Of a stretch of DNA of 64,000 bases, positions 47,006 to 56,714 are shown piece by piece. Numbering within the stretch: the stretch's first letter is position 1; every line of letters starts with the position of its first letter. Below the pieces are notes generated by a model. It did not search any database. It was not told the DNA's origin and saw only the letters and a list, made by a program, of their open reading frames with translations. The position numbers and the translations under genes are program-made. The stretch comes from Novipirellula aureliae (GTDB taxonomy: Bacteria > Planctomycetota > Planctomycetia > Pirellulales > Pirellulaceae), in the NCBI RefSeq assembly GCF_007860185.1, contig NZ_SJPY01000002.1, positions 713,775 through 777,774 of the forward strand, in the 5' to 3' direction.

Positions 47006-47200
47006 TCATCGAATAGCATCCCGTTGAAACAGCATGCTCCTCATCTGGCCGTTACCGAGAAAGAGTGCCTCGTCCCAGAGTTGAGGTAGGAATTTCCAAT
47101 CGAGATCCTGTTCCGCGATAAAGCTGGGCCAGTCGACCTCCAAGTCAGCGGCAAGCACACTAGATCCGATCAGTGAAAGCGACGCCGCAAAGTAAAACAA
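47006..47200 (-). pseudogene. N-terminal stump of a GH95-like glycoside hydrolase
   Basis: 64 codons: signal peptide 1-18, then 'DWKFLPQLWDEALFLGNGQM', close to the 'W..ALPLGNG' opening of GH95 alpha-L-fucosidases, ending in a premature TGA. The full family runs to 700 residues or more, so over 90% is missing. It lies directly upstream of the alginate-lyase-family gene on the same strand and directly beside transposase debris. A deletion linked to insertion is the likely cause. Confidence 0.7.
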
Positions 47201-47657
47201 AAGCTATAGCATTTTATCATCGTATGAAGTGTTTTGTTTTTCACAAGAGTTCCTTTTTTCAAAAAATCCTGCACTCTTGGCTTTCATCGTTGCTCCTTCA
47301 CTGGAATTCTGGAGGAGAGTACCCATTGCCACTCTTGCTCGACTCCCTCGATGCCTCGGAGCAAGAAGCGAGGCAGATCGAACATCACCTTGATGACCGC
47401 GAACGGTGTTTCGCCGATAGGACGGCGCGACTGTATGCGATATTGGACTCCTCCTTCGGCCTCTTTGCTCGGTGCCGGCGTCGGGGCGTTTCGTGAACAT
47501 CATCCATCACTTCTCGACCGACGTCGCATTGTTTTCAGGCCGGAGGCCGATATATCCTTGCCGGTGGTGTAAGCCACCGAATCAAAGGCGTTTAGGTCGT
47601 CACAAGGCCGGAGGCCGATACATCATCGCTGGTTGCATCAGGCTGGCAAAGTGATTA
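47201..47657. other. Gene-free stretch with a 16-base interspersed repeat
   Basis: AGGCCGGAGGCCGATA occurs at 47537-47552 and 47605-47620, each followed by (TA/CA)TC. I see no credible protein. The right end runs into the transposase fragment at 47658. Confidence 0.6.
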
Positions 47658-48017
47658 TTGGCATTGGTGACTAAACCTGCCAATCGACCAAGAGCCAAGC
47701 CTCCTACCGGTGCAAGCGATACGGACGCTCGTGAGATCGTTCGTCGCTCAAGAGTTTACTATCGCAACCATCGTGGCCGGATGGACTATCCGGAGTACCG
47801 CCGACGCGGCTATCCGCTAACGAGCTCGATCATGGAATCGACGGTCAAGCAAGTTAATCGACGAGTCAAAGGGAGTGAAAAGTTTTGGTCAACCGCCGGT
47901 GGGGAAGCTGTCTTGGGGCTGCGAGCGGCATACATTAGCGACAGCAAGCCAATGGATAACTATCGGCAGCACCCCCAGCAAAACGCCAATGGCCAACGTG
48001 CTCACCTCGCCGCCTAA
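47658..48017 (+). pseudogene. C-terminal fragment of an ISKra4-like transposase
   Basis: 119 codons. 'YYRNHRGRMDYPEYRRRGYP' followed by 'TSSIMESTVKQVNRRVKGSE' and 'GGEAVLGLRAAYISDSKPMD' matches the C-terminal region of ISKra4-type transposases. The first two-thirds of the protein is missing. No inverted repeats were found around it. Confidence 0.65.
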
Positions 48018-48065
48018 GACCGCAAACCGTCAGGTGCACTCGATTCTTCTGACGAGGCTAAAAAA

Positions 48066-49460
48066 TCAATTTAAAGTCATTTCAATATTTATCCCCTTAT
48101 TTTCTAAAACCGAACCATCGGTTTCGATCTGACAATCACGTGCCTTTGCTCCAATTTTTATGGGCATTCCAGTTTCATTATTTAACTTCAGTCCCCTCGT
48201 TTCACTTTCACCAAAAGGTGACATGGATTCTCCGTGTTCAGGAGGGGTATATCCGATCAAAATTGGAAGTCCATTCGTTTTCTTTTTCCCATCTTCCGAT
48301 TTCAACACCACCTTATTGTTCTCACCCTGAACGGTAATCAGAGCGTGAACCAGACGATCCGATTCAGAAGGGGTTACAATCAATTCGACATCTAAATTGT
48401 TCCCTTCCACAAACATCAATGGACCATAATTAGCATCTCCCCTACAGTTCTTAACGATTGCACCATTCCCCAGCCAATAGCCACGTTCTGTGCCGATGGT
48501 CGTGCAATTTTCAAGTCGTATTCCACCGTTTGTTCTAAGTTCAAAGCCAGCCCGTGTGTTTTTGGCAGTACAGTTCTTGAAATGGATATTCTTGATTTGG
48601 CCATAGACGCGAAAACCGTCTTCGCATAATGATTTCATATAGCCAGGTGTAACGACGAATTCACCTTCACGGTTTGGAGTCCACGTTCGAAATTTCACAT
48701 CGAAAGCAGGCCCTGATGTTTCTGCCAGAATATCATCTGTTGACCGAACGGCTCCCTCTACATAGCAATCTTCGAAGTATATATTTTTAGCATTTTGCTG
48801 CACAAAATAACCATGACCAAAAGATCGCATATAAAGTTTGCACCCATCGAGTTTGGTGTCGCTACCGGTAACCAAAAGCCCACTATGCTTGCTATGTTTA
48901 ATTACGGTTTCTTTGGGTTTGCCCTTACCAAACAAATCGCCGTAACCATAAGGGTACGAACCTGAAACATGAAGTGTAATATTCTTAAGAACATTACCGT
49001 TACCAGCTACCTGAAGTGCGGCCCCTCCCGACGAAGTTCCTTCTCCATTGTATCTGATTAAAAGCCCCTTTAAGGTGTTGTTACTTCCAGTCATTAAAAA
49101 TTCACTGGTATGTACCGGAGGGCTTAATGCTTTACGCAAAGCATTGTCTACCTCAAGCTCCACGCCATCGAGCTTGAAAATATTGTTGCTTCCGCTGAAA
49201 GTGATAAATTGAAATTGCTTGTTATCATGACGGGCTCTCATCGAATCAACCGGCAAATAGCCTTCTAATGGATAAACACCGGGAGACATCGTTATGACAT
49301 TTCCACTTTTCGATGCATAATCTGCCAATTCATTCAAACTGCTAATCTTTACCTCAGCGGCGTTTATTGTGCCACACATAAACATCAGCCCAATAATCAA
49401 CTGCCATTTCCCATTTGACTGTTTACAAAATAATCTCCAGTATTTTTTGACATTCAACAT
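48066..49460 (-). CDS. Secreted right-handed beta-helix lyase-like protein (PL6/chondroitinase-B-like)
   Basis: 464 residues; the signal segment lies near residues 19-34 (a Met at ~26 is an alternative start). 'VKISSLNELADYASKSGNVI' then 'SPGVYPLEGYL' opens the fold. 'FKLDGVELEVDN', 'LLIRYNGEGTS', 'KHSGLLVTGSDTKLDGCKLY' and 'NIYFEDCYVEGAVR' repeat in beta-helix rungs. The layout resembles PL6-type lyases, but I cannot identify the Lys/Arg catalytic pair with certainty. It is very similar to the N-terminal ~440 residues of the protein at 50117-52162. Codon use is AT-richer than in the first 28 kb. Confidence 0.7.
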   Translation of the reverse strand: MLNVKKYWRLFCKQSNGKWQLIIGLMFMCGTINAAEVKISSLNELADYASKSGNVITMSPGVYPLEGYLPVDSMRARHDNKQFQFITFSGSNNIFKLDGVELEVDNALRKALSPPVHTSEFLMTGSNNTLKGLLIRYNGEGTSSGGAALQVAGNGNVLKNITLHVSGSYPYGYGDLFGKGKPKETVIKHSKHSGLLVTGSDTKLDGCKLYMRSFGHGYFVQQNAKNIYFEDCYVEGAVRSTDDILAETSGPAFDVKFRTWTPNREGEFVVTPGYMKSLCEDGFRVYGQIKNIHFKNCTAKNTRAGFELRTNGGIRLENCTTIGTERGYWLGNGAIVKNCRGDANYGPLMFVEGNNLDVELIVTPSESDRLVHALITVQGENNKVVLKSEDGKKKTNGLPILIGYTPPEHGESMSPFGESETRGLKLNNETGMPIKIGAKARDCQIETDGSVLENKGINIEMTLN

Positions 49461-49600
49461 GCTCTACCCTTCAAAGATTTCTTGGCTCTTCAGAATAATT
49501 AGTGGGCTGATTTATGATTTGCGCGACTTGTTTGGTTCGTGCGATTGTCGATTGGTCAGCGGTAAGCAAACACTCTCTCGGAGATCCGCAGAATGGGGCC

Positions 49601-49673
49601 GCCCCTCCCACCTCGCCATCGCTTCGGCCCCTTAACAGGGTGCGGGCCGAAGCGATGGCGAGGCGGAAGGGGC
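49601..49673. repeat. Long GC-rich hairpin
   Basis: Inner arms TCGCCATCGCTTCGGCCC and its complement pair perfectly around a ~13-base loop. Beyond a short mismatched bulge GCCCC/GGGGC also pair. It lies in the 650-base gap between the two beta-helix genes. Confidence 0.85.
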
Positions 49674-49715
49674 TAATCGAACCCTTTTTCTATTTCTTGA
49701 ATGCATCAGGCTGGC

Positions 49716-50033
49716 TTGGGATTCTGGCCAACTCTTCGCAAAGTGTTTTCAGAAACGCGAGAGCAACATTGTTGGGTTCATATGATTCCCTGCGGAACAC
49801 TGGAGTCACTTACGGACAACCAATCCGATTGAATTAACGTTTGCAACGATTCGACTTCGTCATCGACGCACAAAAGGCAGCGGCACTCGGCGTGCAAGTT
49901 TGGCGATGATGATTAAGCTGGCACAGCCTGCGTCGAAGCAGTGGAGGCGACTGAACTGCCACAAAAGATCACACTCGTCATCGAAGCACAGTCCTTCAAA
50001 GACAGAATGATGCAGGATGAAATCGCCGCTTAA
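49716..50033 (+). pseudogene. IS256-family transposase remnant with internal deletion
   Basis: Reading through frame changes gives 'LGFWPTLRKVFSETREQHCW' then 'VHM', and after a deletion 'FPAEHWSHLRTTNPIE' and 'FATIRLRHRRTKGSGTRRAS', ending at a TAA at 50031. These are the central and C-terminal hallmarks of IS256/mutator-type transposases ('FPAEHW.HLRTTNPIES'). Much of the region between is gone, and there is an in-frame stop. It separates the two paralogous beta-helix genes. Confidence 0.8.
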
Positions 50034-50116
50034 TTCATTTGCTCAAAACACAACGATTGACAATAACTCCACCGCATCTCGTAAAAGCTTTTTATCATTT
50101 AGGAAGTCTCAACGGA

Positions 50117-52162
50117 TTATAAATTTTCTGCAATTATCCGAGCGACCTCTTTTCCCTGCGCATTAAATCCCAGCTCATTATAATGAACGTTTCCAGGTTC
50201 TTGGGCCCATTCTTCAATATTTGGTTTAGTGAACGTATAGAGGTCATTTATTATGATGTCGGGATATTTAGCCAATACTTCCCTTGCTGCGTTATTGAAT
50301 TTTATGCTGTCACCCTCGAATCGGCCCTTTGCATTTGCGGGTACCGGAGTTGTTGTCGAAAAAATTAATTTTGCATTTGGAAACATTGATCTTAGCCACT
50401 TACAGATTCCATCTAAATTCTCCTTATACACACTTATTGACGATACTTGTTTACCTTCTTTCTTATTCAGATTCCCATTCTTAAGGTATTTTAAATCGTG
50501 TAAGCCAACATTAAAATGAATCAAATCCCATTTAAAATCCCATCCTCCTTCTAAGCCAGGTTGAAACATCGCATCATGCATTTTTTCCATATTCGGTATA
50601 AAATGGTCGCTGGAGCCTCCGTTCTTAAACAACCGAAATACTGTAGCCTGGCCCTCTAAGTTTTTTTGTACGGCTGACGTATATTTTATTGAAATAGAGT
50701 CACCATATAAAAGCACATTAGGAATTCCTTTTGCCGGATGAACATAATTAAAGCAATCCGTTTTATAGACCCCAGCGATCTTACTACCACACAATGTTTC
50801 CCAGGCAACCCTGCATATTTCCTTGTCGCTTATTGTCTTGGCTACATTAATATTTGAACCTTTATTTTCTAAAATCGGACCGTGGGTTTTGATTTCACAA
50901 TCGGTTGCCTTTTCACCAATAACAATTGGCATCGATGTCGTATTCGTAATGGTAATATTTTTAGCGGCTGCTTCCGGGATAGGCGATGATATTTCACCCG
51001 CGCTTGGCATTCCGTATCCAAGCATAATCGGAGTTTCTTTTTTTCTCGTTCCCTGATCACTGTTTTTAATAGAAACGTTATGGCCACTACCACAAATCGT
51101 TGCTACAGCATGAACCTTCATATCAGATTCGCCTGGCATTAGCGTTAAATCAATCTGCGAATTATTTCCAACGAGATACATTAAAGGACCGTATTTCGCA
51201 TCGCCCCGACAGTCTTTGGCAACAGCGTTATTCAAATAATACCCTCGTTCGCAATCAATCGCTTCGCAATTGCTTAAAGACGCCTTTGCCAGAGCAAAGC
51301 CTACTCGCATGTATTTTGCGGTGCAATTAATTGCGGTCACTTTACCGGTAGCATATGTGCGAAACCCGCATTCATTCAGAGACTTCATATAGCCGGACGG
51401 GATTGTTTTTTTGCCGTCATAGTTCCTGTATACAGAGGCAAAATCATGCTCAAACGCAGGGCCCGACACCTCAGCCAGCATCTGATCCGTGGGTCGAATC
51501 TGGCCTTCGGCATAACAGTCTTCGAAATACGTATTGCTACCTCCCTGAATGAAAAAGGCATGACCGAGTGAACGCATAAAAACGTTACAGGCATAAAGCT
51601 TAGTGTTGGTTCCGGTAATCAAAAGCCCACTGTGCTTTTTATGCTTAACTACACTTTTGGGACCCTTGCCAAGGTAGTCGCCATAACCATATGGGAACGA
51701 CCCTTTTACGCGAAGAGTAATGTTTTTAAGTACATTATCTTTACCGCCAACCGCGAATGCTGCTGATCCAAATGTAGTCCCTTCTCCCTTGTATCTTATC
51801 GTAAGACCACTGAATGTATTGTTGCTACCGGTTATTAAGAACTCACTGTTATGGAGAGGCGCTTTTAGAGCTGATCGCAATTCGTTGTCTACCTCAATTT
51901 CAACACCATCAAGTTTGAAAACATTTTCGTTTCCACTAAAGGTGATAAATTGAAATTGCTTGCTGTCATGCCGGGCTGCCATCGAATCAACCGACAAATA
52001 ATCCGTTAAAGGATAAACACCGGGAGACAGGGTTATGACATTTCCACTTTTCGATGCATAATCTGCCAGTTCTTTTAGACTGCTAATCTTTACCTCGGCA
52101 GCGTTTATGACACCTACTACATTCATCAGCAAAAAAGTTAATACACACCGCTGTATCTTCAT
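50117..52162 (-). CDS. Beta-helix lyase-like protein fused to an SGNH hydrolase
   Basis: 681 residues. Signal peptide 1-21. Residues ~22-440 are a beta-helix nearly parallel in sequence to the 464-residue protein at 48066-49460 ('VKISSLKELADYASKSGNVI', 'KHSGLLITGTNTKLYACNVF'). Residues ~475-681 are an SGNH/GDSL esterase domain: block I 'LLYGDSISIKY', block III-like 'HFNVGLHDLKY' and block V 'NVHYNELGF', giving Ser, Asp and His in the expected order. A bifunctional lyase-deacetylase (or other deacylase) is the simplest reading. The gene is AT-rich compared with the leftward block near 1-28 kb. Confidence 0.8.
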   Translation of the reverse strand: MKIQRCVLTFLLMNVVGVINAAEVKISSLKELADYASKSGNVITLSPGVYPLTDYLSVDSMAARHDSKQFQFITFSGNENVFKLDGVEIEVDNELRSALKAPLHNSEFLITGSNNTFSGLTIRYKGEGTTFGSAAFAVGGKDNVLKNITLRVKGSFPYGYGDYLGKGPKSVVKHKKHSGLLITGTNTKLYACNVFMRSLGHAFFIQGGSNTYFEDCYAEGQIRPTDQMLAEVSGPAFEHDFASVYRNYDGKKTIPSGYMKSLNECGFRTYATGKVTAINCTAKYMRVGFALAKASLSNCEAIDCERGYYLNNAVAKDCRGDAKYGPLMYLVGNNSQIDLTLMPGESDMKVHAVATICGSGHNVSIKNSDQGTRKKETPIMLGYGMPSAGEISSPIPEAAAKNITITNTTSMPIVIGEKATDCEIKTHGPILENKGSNINVAKTISDKEICRVAWETLCGSKIAGVYKTDCFNYVHPAKGIPNVLLYGDSISIKYTSAVQKNLEGQATVFRLFKNGGSSDHFIPNMEKMHDAMFQPGLEGGWDFKWDLIHFNVGLHDLKYLKNGNLNKKEGKQVSSISVYKENLDGICKWLRSMFPNAKLIFSTTTPVPANAKGRFEGDSIKFNNAAREVLAKYPDIIINDLYTFTKPNIEEWAQEPGNVHYNELGFNAQGKEVARIIAENL

Positions 52163-52271
52163 CTTCCATTTCCTTTTATCTCTAATTTACTAAATCACGA
52201 TTAATCTAAATGATTTTGGTTGGTTCGCATACAAACAACGCATGAGCTAGGAAATTCTTATATTAAATTCA

Positions 52272-54047
52272 TCAATCCATCCGCTCCGCTTTAGTATAAT
52301 ATGCACTACACAGCTGTTCCCCATCTTCATCCATAAACCAGGTTTCAATTTTATGGATACCCTCTGTGAGTTCAACTTTAAATTTCACTTCAGCCTGATC
52401 CGTTTCCGTACGGATGGTCCGGTCATAGTCTCCTATTCTGAGCCGGGCTTGTTTGACAGGAATTGCGCCCGCATTACGTCCTGTGCTATCCTTTATAGAT
52501 GCGGTAAGTGCCATTCCTGAAGCAGGGTGCCACCTGGAGAGCGTCAATTCATACATTCCGGTTTTTTCAACCAATACATCCCAGGCACCGATACGATCGC
52601 CGGCGATAAGGTTATTTATGTTATCAGCGTATGCTCCATGCCAATCACATGAATAGAGCATTGCGGGATTCTGCTCTTTCGATCCCAGATGGATATATCG
52701 TTTCTGGTTGTACCCTTTAACGGCTTCCTGCCTCCACTGCCTGTAATAATTTTGCATGTGACTGAATACGTCTGGATGCTTGTCAGCCACATCTGTTTTT
52801 TGTCCAGGATCTGAAGAGACGTCATACAATTCACTATCTTTGACAAGACGCCATTTCTTCCACATAACCGCTTTATTATCATCAGGCTTGTAGGGATTAT
52901 CATATTCAACCACGAGTATTCGATCGTCCAATGCATTAGGTTTACCCGAAAAAAGTGGTGCCAGAGAGGAACCGTCAAGTTCTTCATCTTCCGGGCCTTT
53001 CAACTTGCACCAGTCAATCAGTGTCGGAAGTAGATCCTGGCATTGCGTCAAGGTTTCTATGTCTCTGGCATCTCCCAGATTACCTTCTGGCCAACGGATA
53101 AACAAAGGAACCCTGTGGCCGCCGTCATAAGGATCTTTCTTGCTTCCGCGCATGCCCGCATTAAATACCTCATGCCCTTTGGCTGAACCATTATCCGACA
53201 TGTATATGAGCAGGGTGTTTTCAGCCAAGCCTCTCTCATCCAGGGTTTCGAGCAGCCTACCCATGTTTTCGTCGATATTAGCAATTTGCCCGAAGAACTT
53301 AGACACTACGGGTTCAATGCCTTTTTTAAGATAAGGATCTGAATACTCATCATCACACAGGTGAGGATCGTGCGGGCAGTTTGTGGGTAGATACAGAAAG
53401 AAAGGATCGCTACCTTCTTTCCAGTCCTTTATATAATCAAGAGCAAGGTCAAACCATGTATTTGTGCAATATCCTTCGAATCTTTCCATTTCACCATTAT
53501 GCCGAAAGTTTGCGGACCAATACGTATTCCCGAACCAATCTGCGATGGAACCAATACCGAAGGCACCAAATGTAATCGTTTCCTCAAATCCCCTATCCTG
53601 GGGCCGGTATGGATAACTGTCCCCCAAATGCCATTTTCCAAAGTGTGCGGTTCTATATCCTGAAGCTTTGAAGATGTCAGCCATCATGGGAAGATCCTCA
53701 CGGGGCATCGACCGACCCAAACAGACGGCGGTGGCTCCGGTGTCCAGAGCATCCCTGCCGGTTAGCAACTGTGCCCTGGTTGGTGTGCACATCGGTGCAA
53801 CATGAAAATCAGTAAAGCGGATGCTCATATCATGTAATTTATCCAGCACAGGCGTTTGCAATACCGGATTCCCATGCACGGAGAAATCGCCATACCCTTG
53901 ATCATCCGTCAATATGAGGATTACGTTGGGTCGTGCAGGATCATTTTCTTTTGCTTCTAATGACACGCAGGAAAGACTAAAAAATATGAGTGGCAACACC
54001 GCCAGGAATACAGTTTGAATTTTTGAAAATCGACTTTTGTTGTTCAT
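52272..54047 (-). CDS. Secreted arylsulfatase with C-terminal beta-sandwich extension
   Basis: 591 residues with a long signal peptide (about 1-32), '[17 protein letters not shown]', the maturation motif C87-T-P-T-R91, '[20 protein letters not shown]' and 'YMSDNGSAKG'. The C-terminal ~110 residues ('GMYELTLSRWHPASG', '[12 protein letters not shown]', 'VKFKVELTEGIHKIE') match the extension of the sulfatase at 22064-23878. Although paralogous, it is clearly AT-richer in codon choice, pointing to separate acquisition. It sits 110 bases upstream of the beta-helix/SGNH gene on the same strand. Confidence 0.93.
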   Translation of the reverse strand: MNNKSRFSKIQTVFLAVLPLIFFSLSCVSLEAKENDPARPNVILILTDDQGYGDFSVHGNPVLQTPVLDKLHDMSIRFTDFHVAPMCTPTRAQLLTGRDALDTGATAVCLGRSMPREDLPMMADIFKASGYRTAHFGKWHLGDSYPYRPQDRGFEETITFGAFGIGSIADWFGNTYWSANFRHNGEMERFEGYCTNTWFDLALDYIKDWKEGSDPFFLYLPTNCPHDPHLCDDEYSDPYLKKGIEPVVSKFFGQIANIDENMGRLLETLDERGLAENTLLIYMSDNGSAKGHEVFNAGMRGSKKDPYDGGHRVPLFIRWPEGNLGDARDIETLTQCQDLLPTLIDWCKLKGPEDEELDGSSLAPLFSGKPNALDDRILVVEYDNPYKPDDNKAVMWKKWRLVKDSELYDVSSDPGQKTDVADKHPDVFSHMQNYYRQWRQEAVKGYNQKRYIHLGSKEQNPAMLYSCDWHGAYADNINNLIAGDRIGAWDVLVEKTGMYELTLSRWHPASGMALTASIKDSTGRNAGAIPVKQARLRIGDYDRTIRTETDQAEVKFKVELTEGIHKIETWFMDEDGEQLCSAYYTKAERMD

Positions 54048-54186
54048 GTTTGTATCACTCCAATGACAAGGAATTTGTTTTTCACCGGCAGAAAATCTTT
54101 ATCGCCTTCGTTGACTCAACGCCTGCCGGAACAGGCACATCACAGAAGATATCATCCTTTAATTCCAAGAAAGACGAAGGACGCCA

Positions 54187-56364
54187 TTACTGTTTTTTAA
54201 ACAGTACGACCGAACGCCATGGGGCAACGGTTATGGAACCTGATACTGGTTTACCCCAAGGGTCAACGTAAGCCTCAGCTGACAATGAGAAAGTTTTAGG
54301 ATTGTCCGAATCATTGCATAAAAGCTGAATGAAATCCTCAGGGGCAGAGGATGCATCAATCATTATCGGCGCATCAAGATTTCCGATTGCATATTCGCGG
54401 GCATCATTCCATTCGGCCGCTGTGCTAAACCAGCGTTCATAAGGTGTGCATCCCGCATTGCAATCATACTGCCATTCCGTAACAACCTTCGATCCTATAA
54501 AGGGCGCGGCACACACATTATTTAAGAATATCCCCTGGTTTTCTAAATCGCATTGTTCAGAATCCTTTAAAGAAAAGGCAGTCGTACCCATATTTTGGTT
54601 TCGATTCGTGGCAGCAGAAGTGCGTACGATAACATTCTCTTCGAATCGATTTCTTGACATTGATGGAGGCGATGGTTCACCGGACGCCCGTTCATAAGGG
54701 TCACGATCATTGGTTGAGATTCCGGTTCCTTTGGCCAGGATAGTGTTGCCCAGGATTAAGTTATCCACCGAATTGAAATTGAGGTGAATTCCGCTAAATC
54801 GACCTTCAGTGTTTTTCGGAAAGGAGATGGTGTTGTAGCGAACAATGACATTCGCTGTTAAGAGATCACACTGGATACCTGTGCATAAGGGTACGCTAAC
54901 ACTCAGCGTTGGGTCGCCTGTTCCGGTTCCAACCTTATTGGCCGCCCCATTCATAATAATGTTTTCCTCTATGATCGTTCCCTTCTGATCATGATTCGTA
55001 TAAATGGCTCCTCCGTCATATACGACGAGGTTATATGTATCGACAATGTTGCGACGGAGCAGATTATTTCCACCCGAGTGACGAATGCCTATATAACCAA
55101 TATTGGTCATCTTGTTGTAACTCGCTTCTGAATTCCCACCCATAAGGTGTATGCCATACCTGCCGGAGGCACGTCCGGCAAACAAACCAATATTTAGCAA
55201 ATTATTTTTTGTGACAACAACACGACCTTGACCACGGGTACTGATACCTGAACCGAGGCAATTGCTTATGTTGTTGCTCTCTATTTGTGCAGTACTTTTT
55301 TCAAGACTAATACCATCCTGCCCACACAAGGCAATTTCGCAATCACTCACTTCGATATCCTGACAGGAATCGCCTCGAATCCCCATCGAACCAGCCATCT
55401 CAATCTTCAATCCTTTCAGAGCGACCATTTCCGCATTTACGATATTAACCACAGTAGGTTTTGCAGAATATTGGACAGACTTTGGAAGCGGTTTTGAATC
55501 AGCGTATAGATATAGAACGTGTGTGCTTGCATCAAAGAACCATTCGCCATCGACATCCAGTGTGTTCAAATGTTTCTGAAAGAAATAACCAGCCGCTTTC
55601 CGGAACCCATCCCCCTTTTTCTTGGGGACCTTCTCATTATTGATAATGTTCACGGTCGTCCCCTCAACAGAGGTGACCTTATAATTAGAATAGTCCCAGC
55701 CATTTTTGCGTAAGACAATCTCTGAACCGGCCAGTTCTTCCGCAGCAGTTAATTCCGGGTCATAAATTGATGTCTGTATCCGGGAATTAAAAGTATAAAA
55801 GGCAGCCTCTGTCGACAAATCCCCGTTTGGCGTACGGCCCAGCGGCAATGATGTGTTTTCACGTAACACCATCGTCACATCCGTTACATCAGAAGGAATT
55901 TGGTATTTATACACGTTGGTTCGCCCGGCTACCGGAGACCAGTCCCCTGATACGTCTTGAGCTCCTGATAGAACGGGTCGTTCTCCTTCTCCGTAGGCTC
56001 CAAAACTTATCTTATTCTGGTTTACCTCCAAGCTTCCTTCAAATCGGTCGCCTCGGCGGAAGAGTACAGATGCGTCCTCAAGTTGCGACATCTGTTGATT
56101 CACCTTATCAAGTGTTTTCCATGGCCCCGACGTGCCACCACTATATTCTGCCGCCATGCCATCCCAGGCGTCATCGCCAGCGTTCGATACATAAAATCTT
56201 GTGGCATCCGCATTCGGCACCTGATTTTCAAGAGGGTCTGAAGCAGAAAGCGAGGCAGGCGTTTGAGCATTTGCTACACCTGCGATTAACACCGTGATCA
56301 TCAGGGTCGTCGAGACAATAACTCTCATCTGACATTTATCATTCAGCTGCTTACATAACATCAT
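54187..56364 (-). CDS. Secreted right-handed beta-helix polysaccharide enzyme
   Basis: 725 residues with a signal segment near 17-33. 'TRFYVSNAGDDAWDGMAAEY' and 'GGTSGPWKTLDKVNQ' start the mature protein, then 'LFRRGDRFEGSLEV', 'PVLSGAQDVSGDW' and a long beta-helix ('DIEVSDCEIALCGQDGISLE', 'SNNISNCLGSGISTRGQG', 'SYNKMTNIGYIGIRHSGG'). The final ~60 residues form a beta domain ('ITVAPWRSVVLFKKQ'), a common end in glycan-degrading proteins. The exact lyase or hydrolase family is not readable. It is followed leftward by the sulfatase at 52272. Confidence 0.75.
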   Translation of the reverse strand: MMLCKQLNDKCQMRVIVSTTLMITVLIAGVANAQTPASLSASDPLENQVPNADATRFYVSNAGDDAWDGMAAEYSGGTSGPWKTLDKVNQQMSQLEDASVLFRRGDRFEGSLEVNQNKISFGAYGEGERPVLSGAQDVSGDWSPVAGRTNVYKYQIPSDVTDVTMVLRENTSLPLGRTPNGDLSTEAAFYTFNSRIQTSIYDPELTAAEELAGSEIVLRKNGWDYSNYKVTSVEGTTVNIINNEKVPKKKGDGFRKAAGYFFQKHLNTLDVDGEWFFDASTHVLYLYADSKPLPKSVQYSAKPTVVNIVNAEMVALKGLKIEMAGSMGIRGDSCQDIEVSDCEIALCGQDGISLEKSTAQIESNNISNCLGSGISTRGQGRVVVTKNNLLNIGLFAGRASGRYGIHLMGGNSEASYNKMTNIGYIGIRHSGGNNLLRRNIVDTYNLVVYDGGAIYTNHDQKGTIIEENIIMNGAANKVGTGTGDPTLSVSVPLCTGIQCDLLTANVIVRYNTISFPKNTEGRFSGIHLNFNSVDNLILGNTILAKGTGISTNDRDPYERASGEPSPPSMSRNRFEENVIVRTSAATNRNQNMGTTAFSLKDSEQCDLENQGIFLNNVCAAPFIGSKVVTEWQYDCNAGCTPYERWFSTAAEWNDAREYAIGNLDAPIMIDASSAPEDFIQLLCNDSDNPKTFSLSAEAYVDPWGKPVSGSITVAPWRSVVLFKKQ

Positions 56365-56556
56365 TCAATCCTTCCAATATTAATAATTGAATCCCAATAC
56401 CGTATCTTTTCGTATTTTGTATTTACCTCTGTCTCACTCTTTGAGATTGAGACATTGTACTAGAGTATTCGATTACATTCTATTACAAACGGGAATAACT
56501 CATGGGAAATACTCCAATTTACGAAATCACCTTTCGTAAAAGCTACAGAGCTATTG

Positions 56557-56685
56557 TCAATTAAAGCGACTGGGATCAAGACAGATAATTCCTTCAATGG
56601 TCACATCCTCAGAGTCATGCACCATGATGGTATAACGCCGCTTGGCCCGGGGAATATCGGGCTGCTCAATGATGCCCCTGCGGAA
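56557..56685 (-). pseudogene. Fragment of a GH28/GH49-like beta-helix gene, left of the IS3 copy
   Basis: About 42 codons reading 'RRGIIEQPDIPRAKRRYTIM' then 'VHDSEDVTIEGIICLDPSRF' before a stop. This continues the sequence at 58386-58872 on the other side of the IS3 element: the strings 'NISIRG' and 'RGIIEQPDIP' fit end to end, as in 'ISGRGIID' of GH28/GH49 proteins. The 3' remainder of the gene is gone. Confidence 0.7.
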
Positions 56686-56714
56686 TGTGTCAACGATAGT
56701 GAGACAACTTTAAT

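Noticed and set aside
47173-47496. 107-codon frame beside the GH95-like stump
   Set aside because: Low-complexity translation without homology to any family I know; probably chance in a decayed region.
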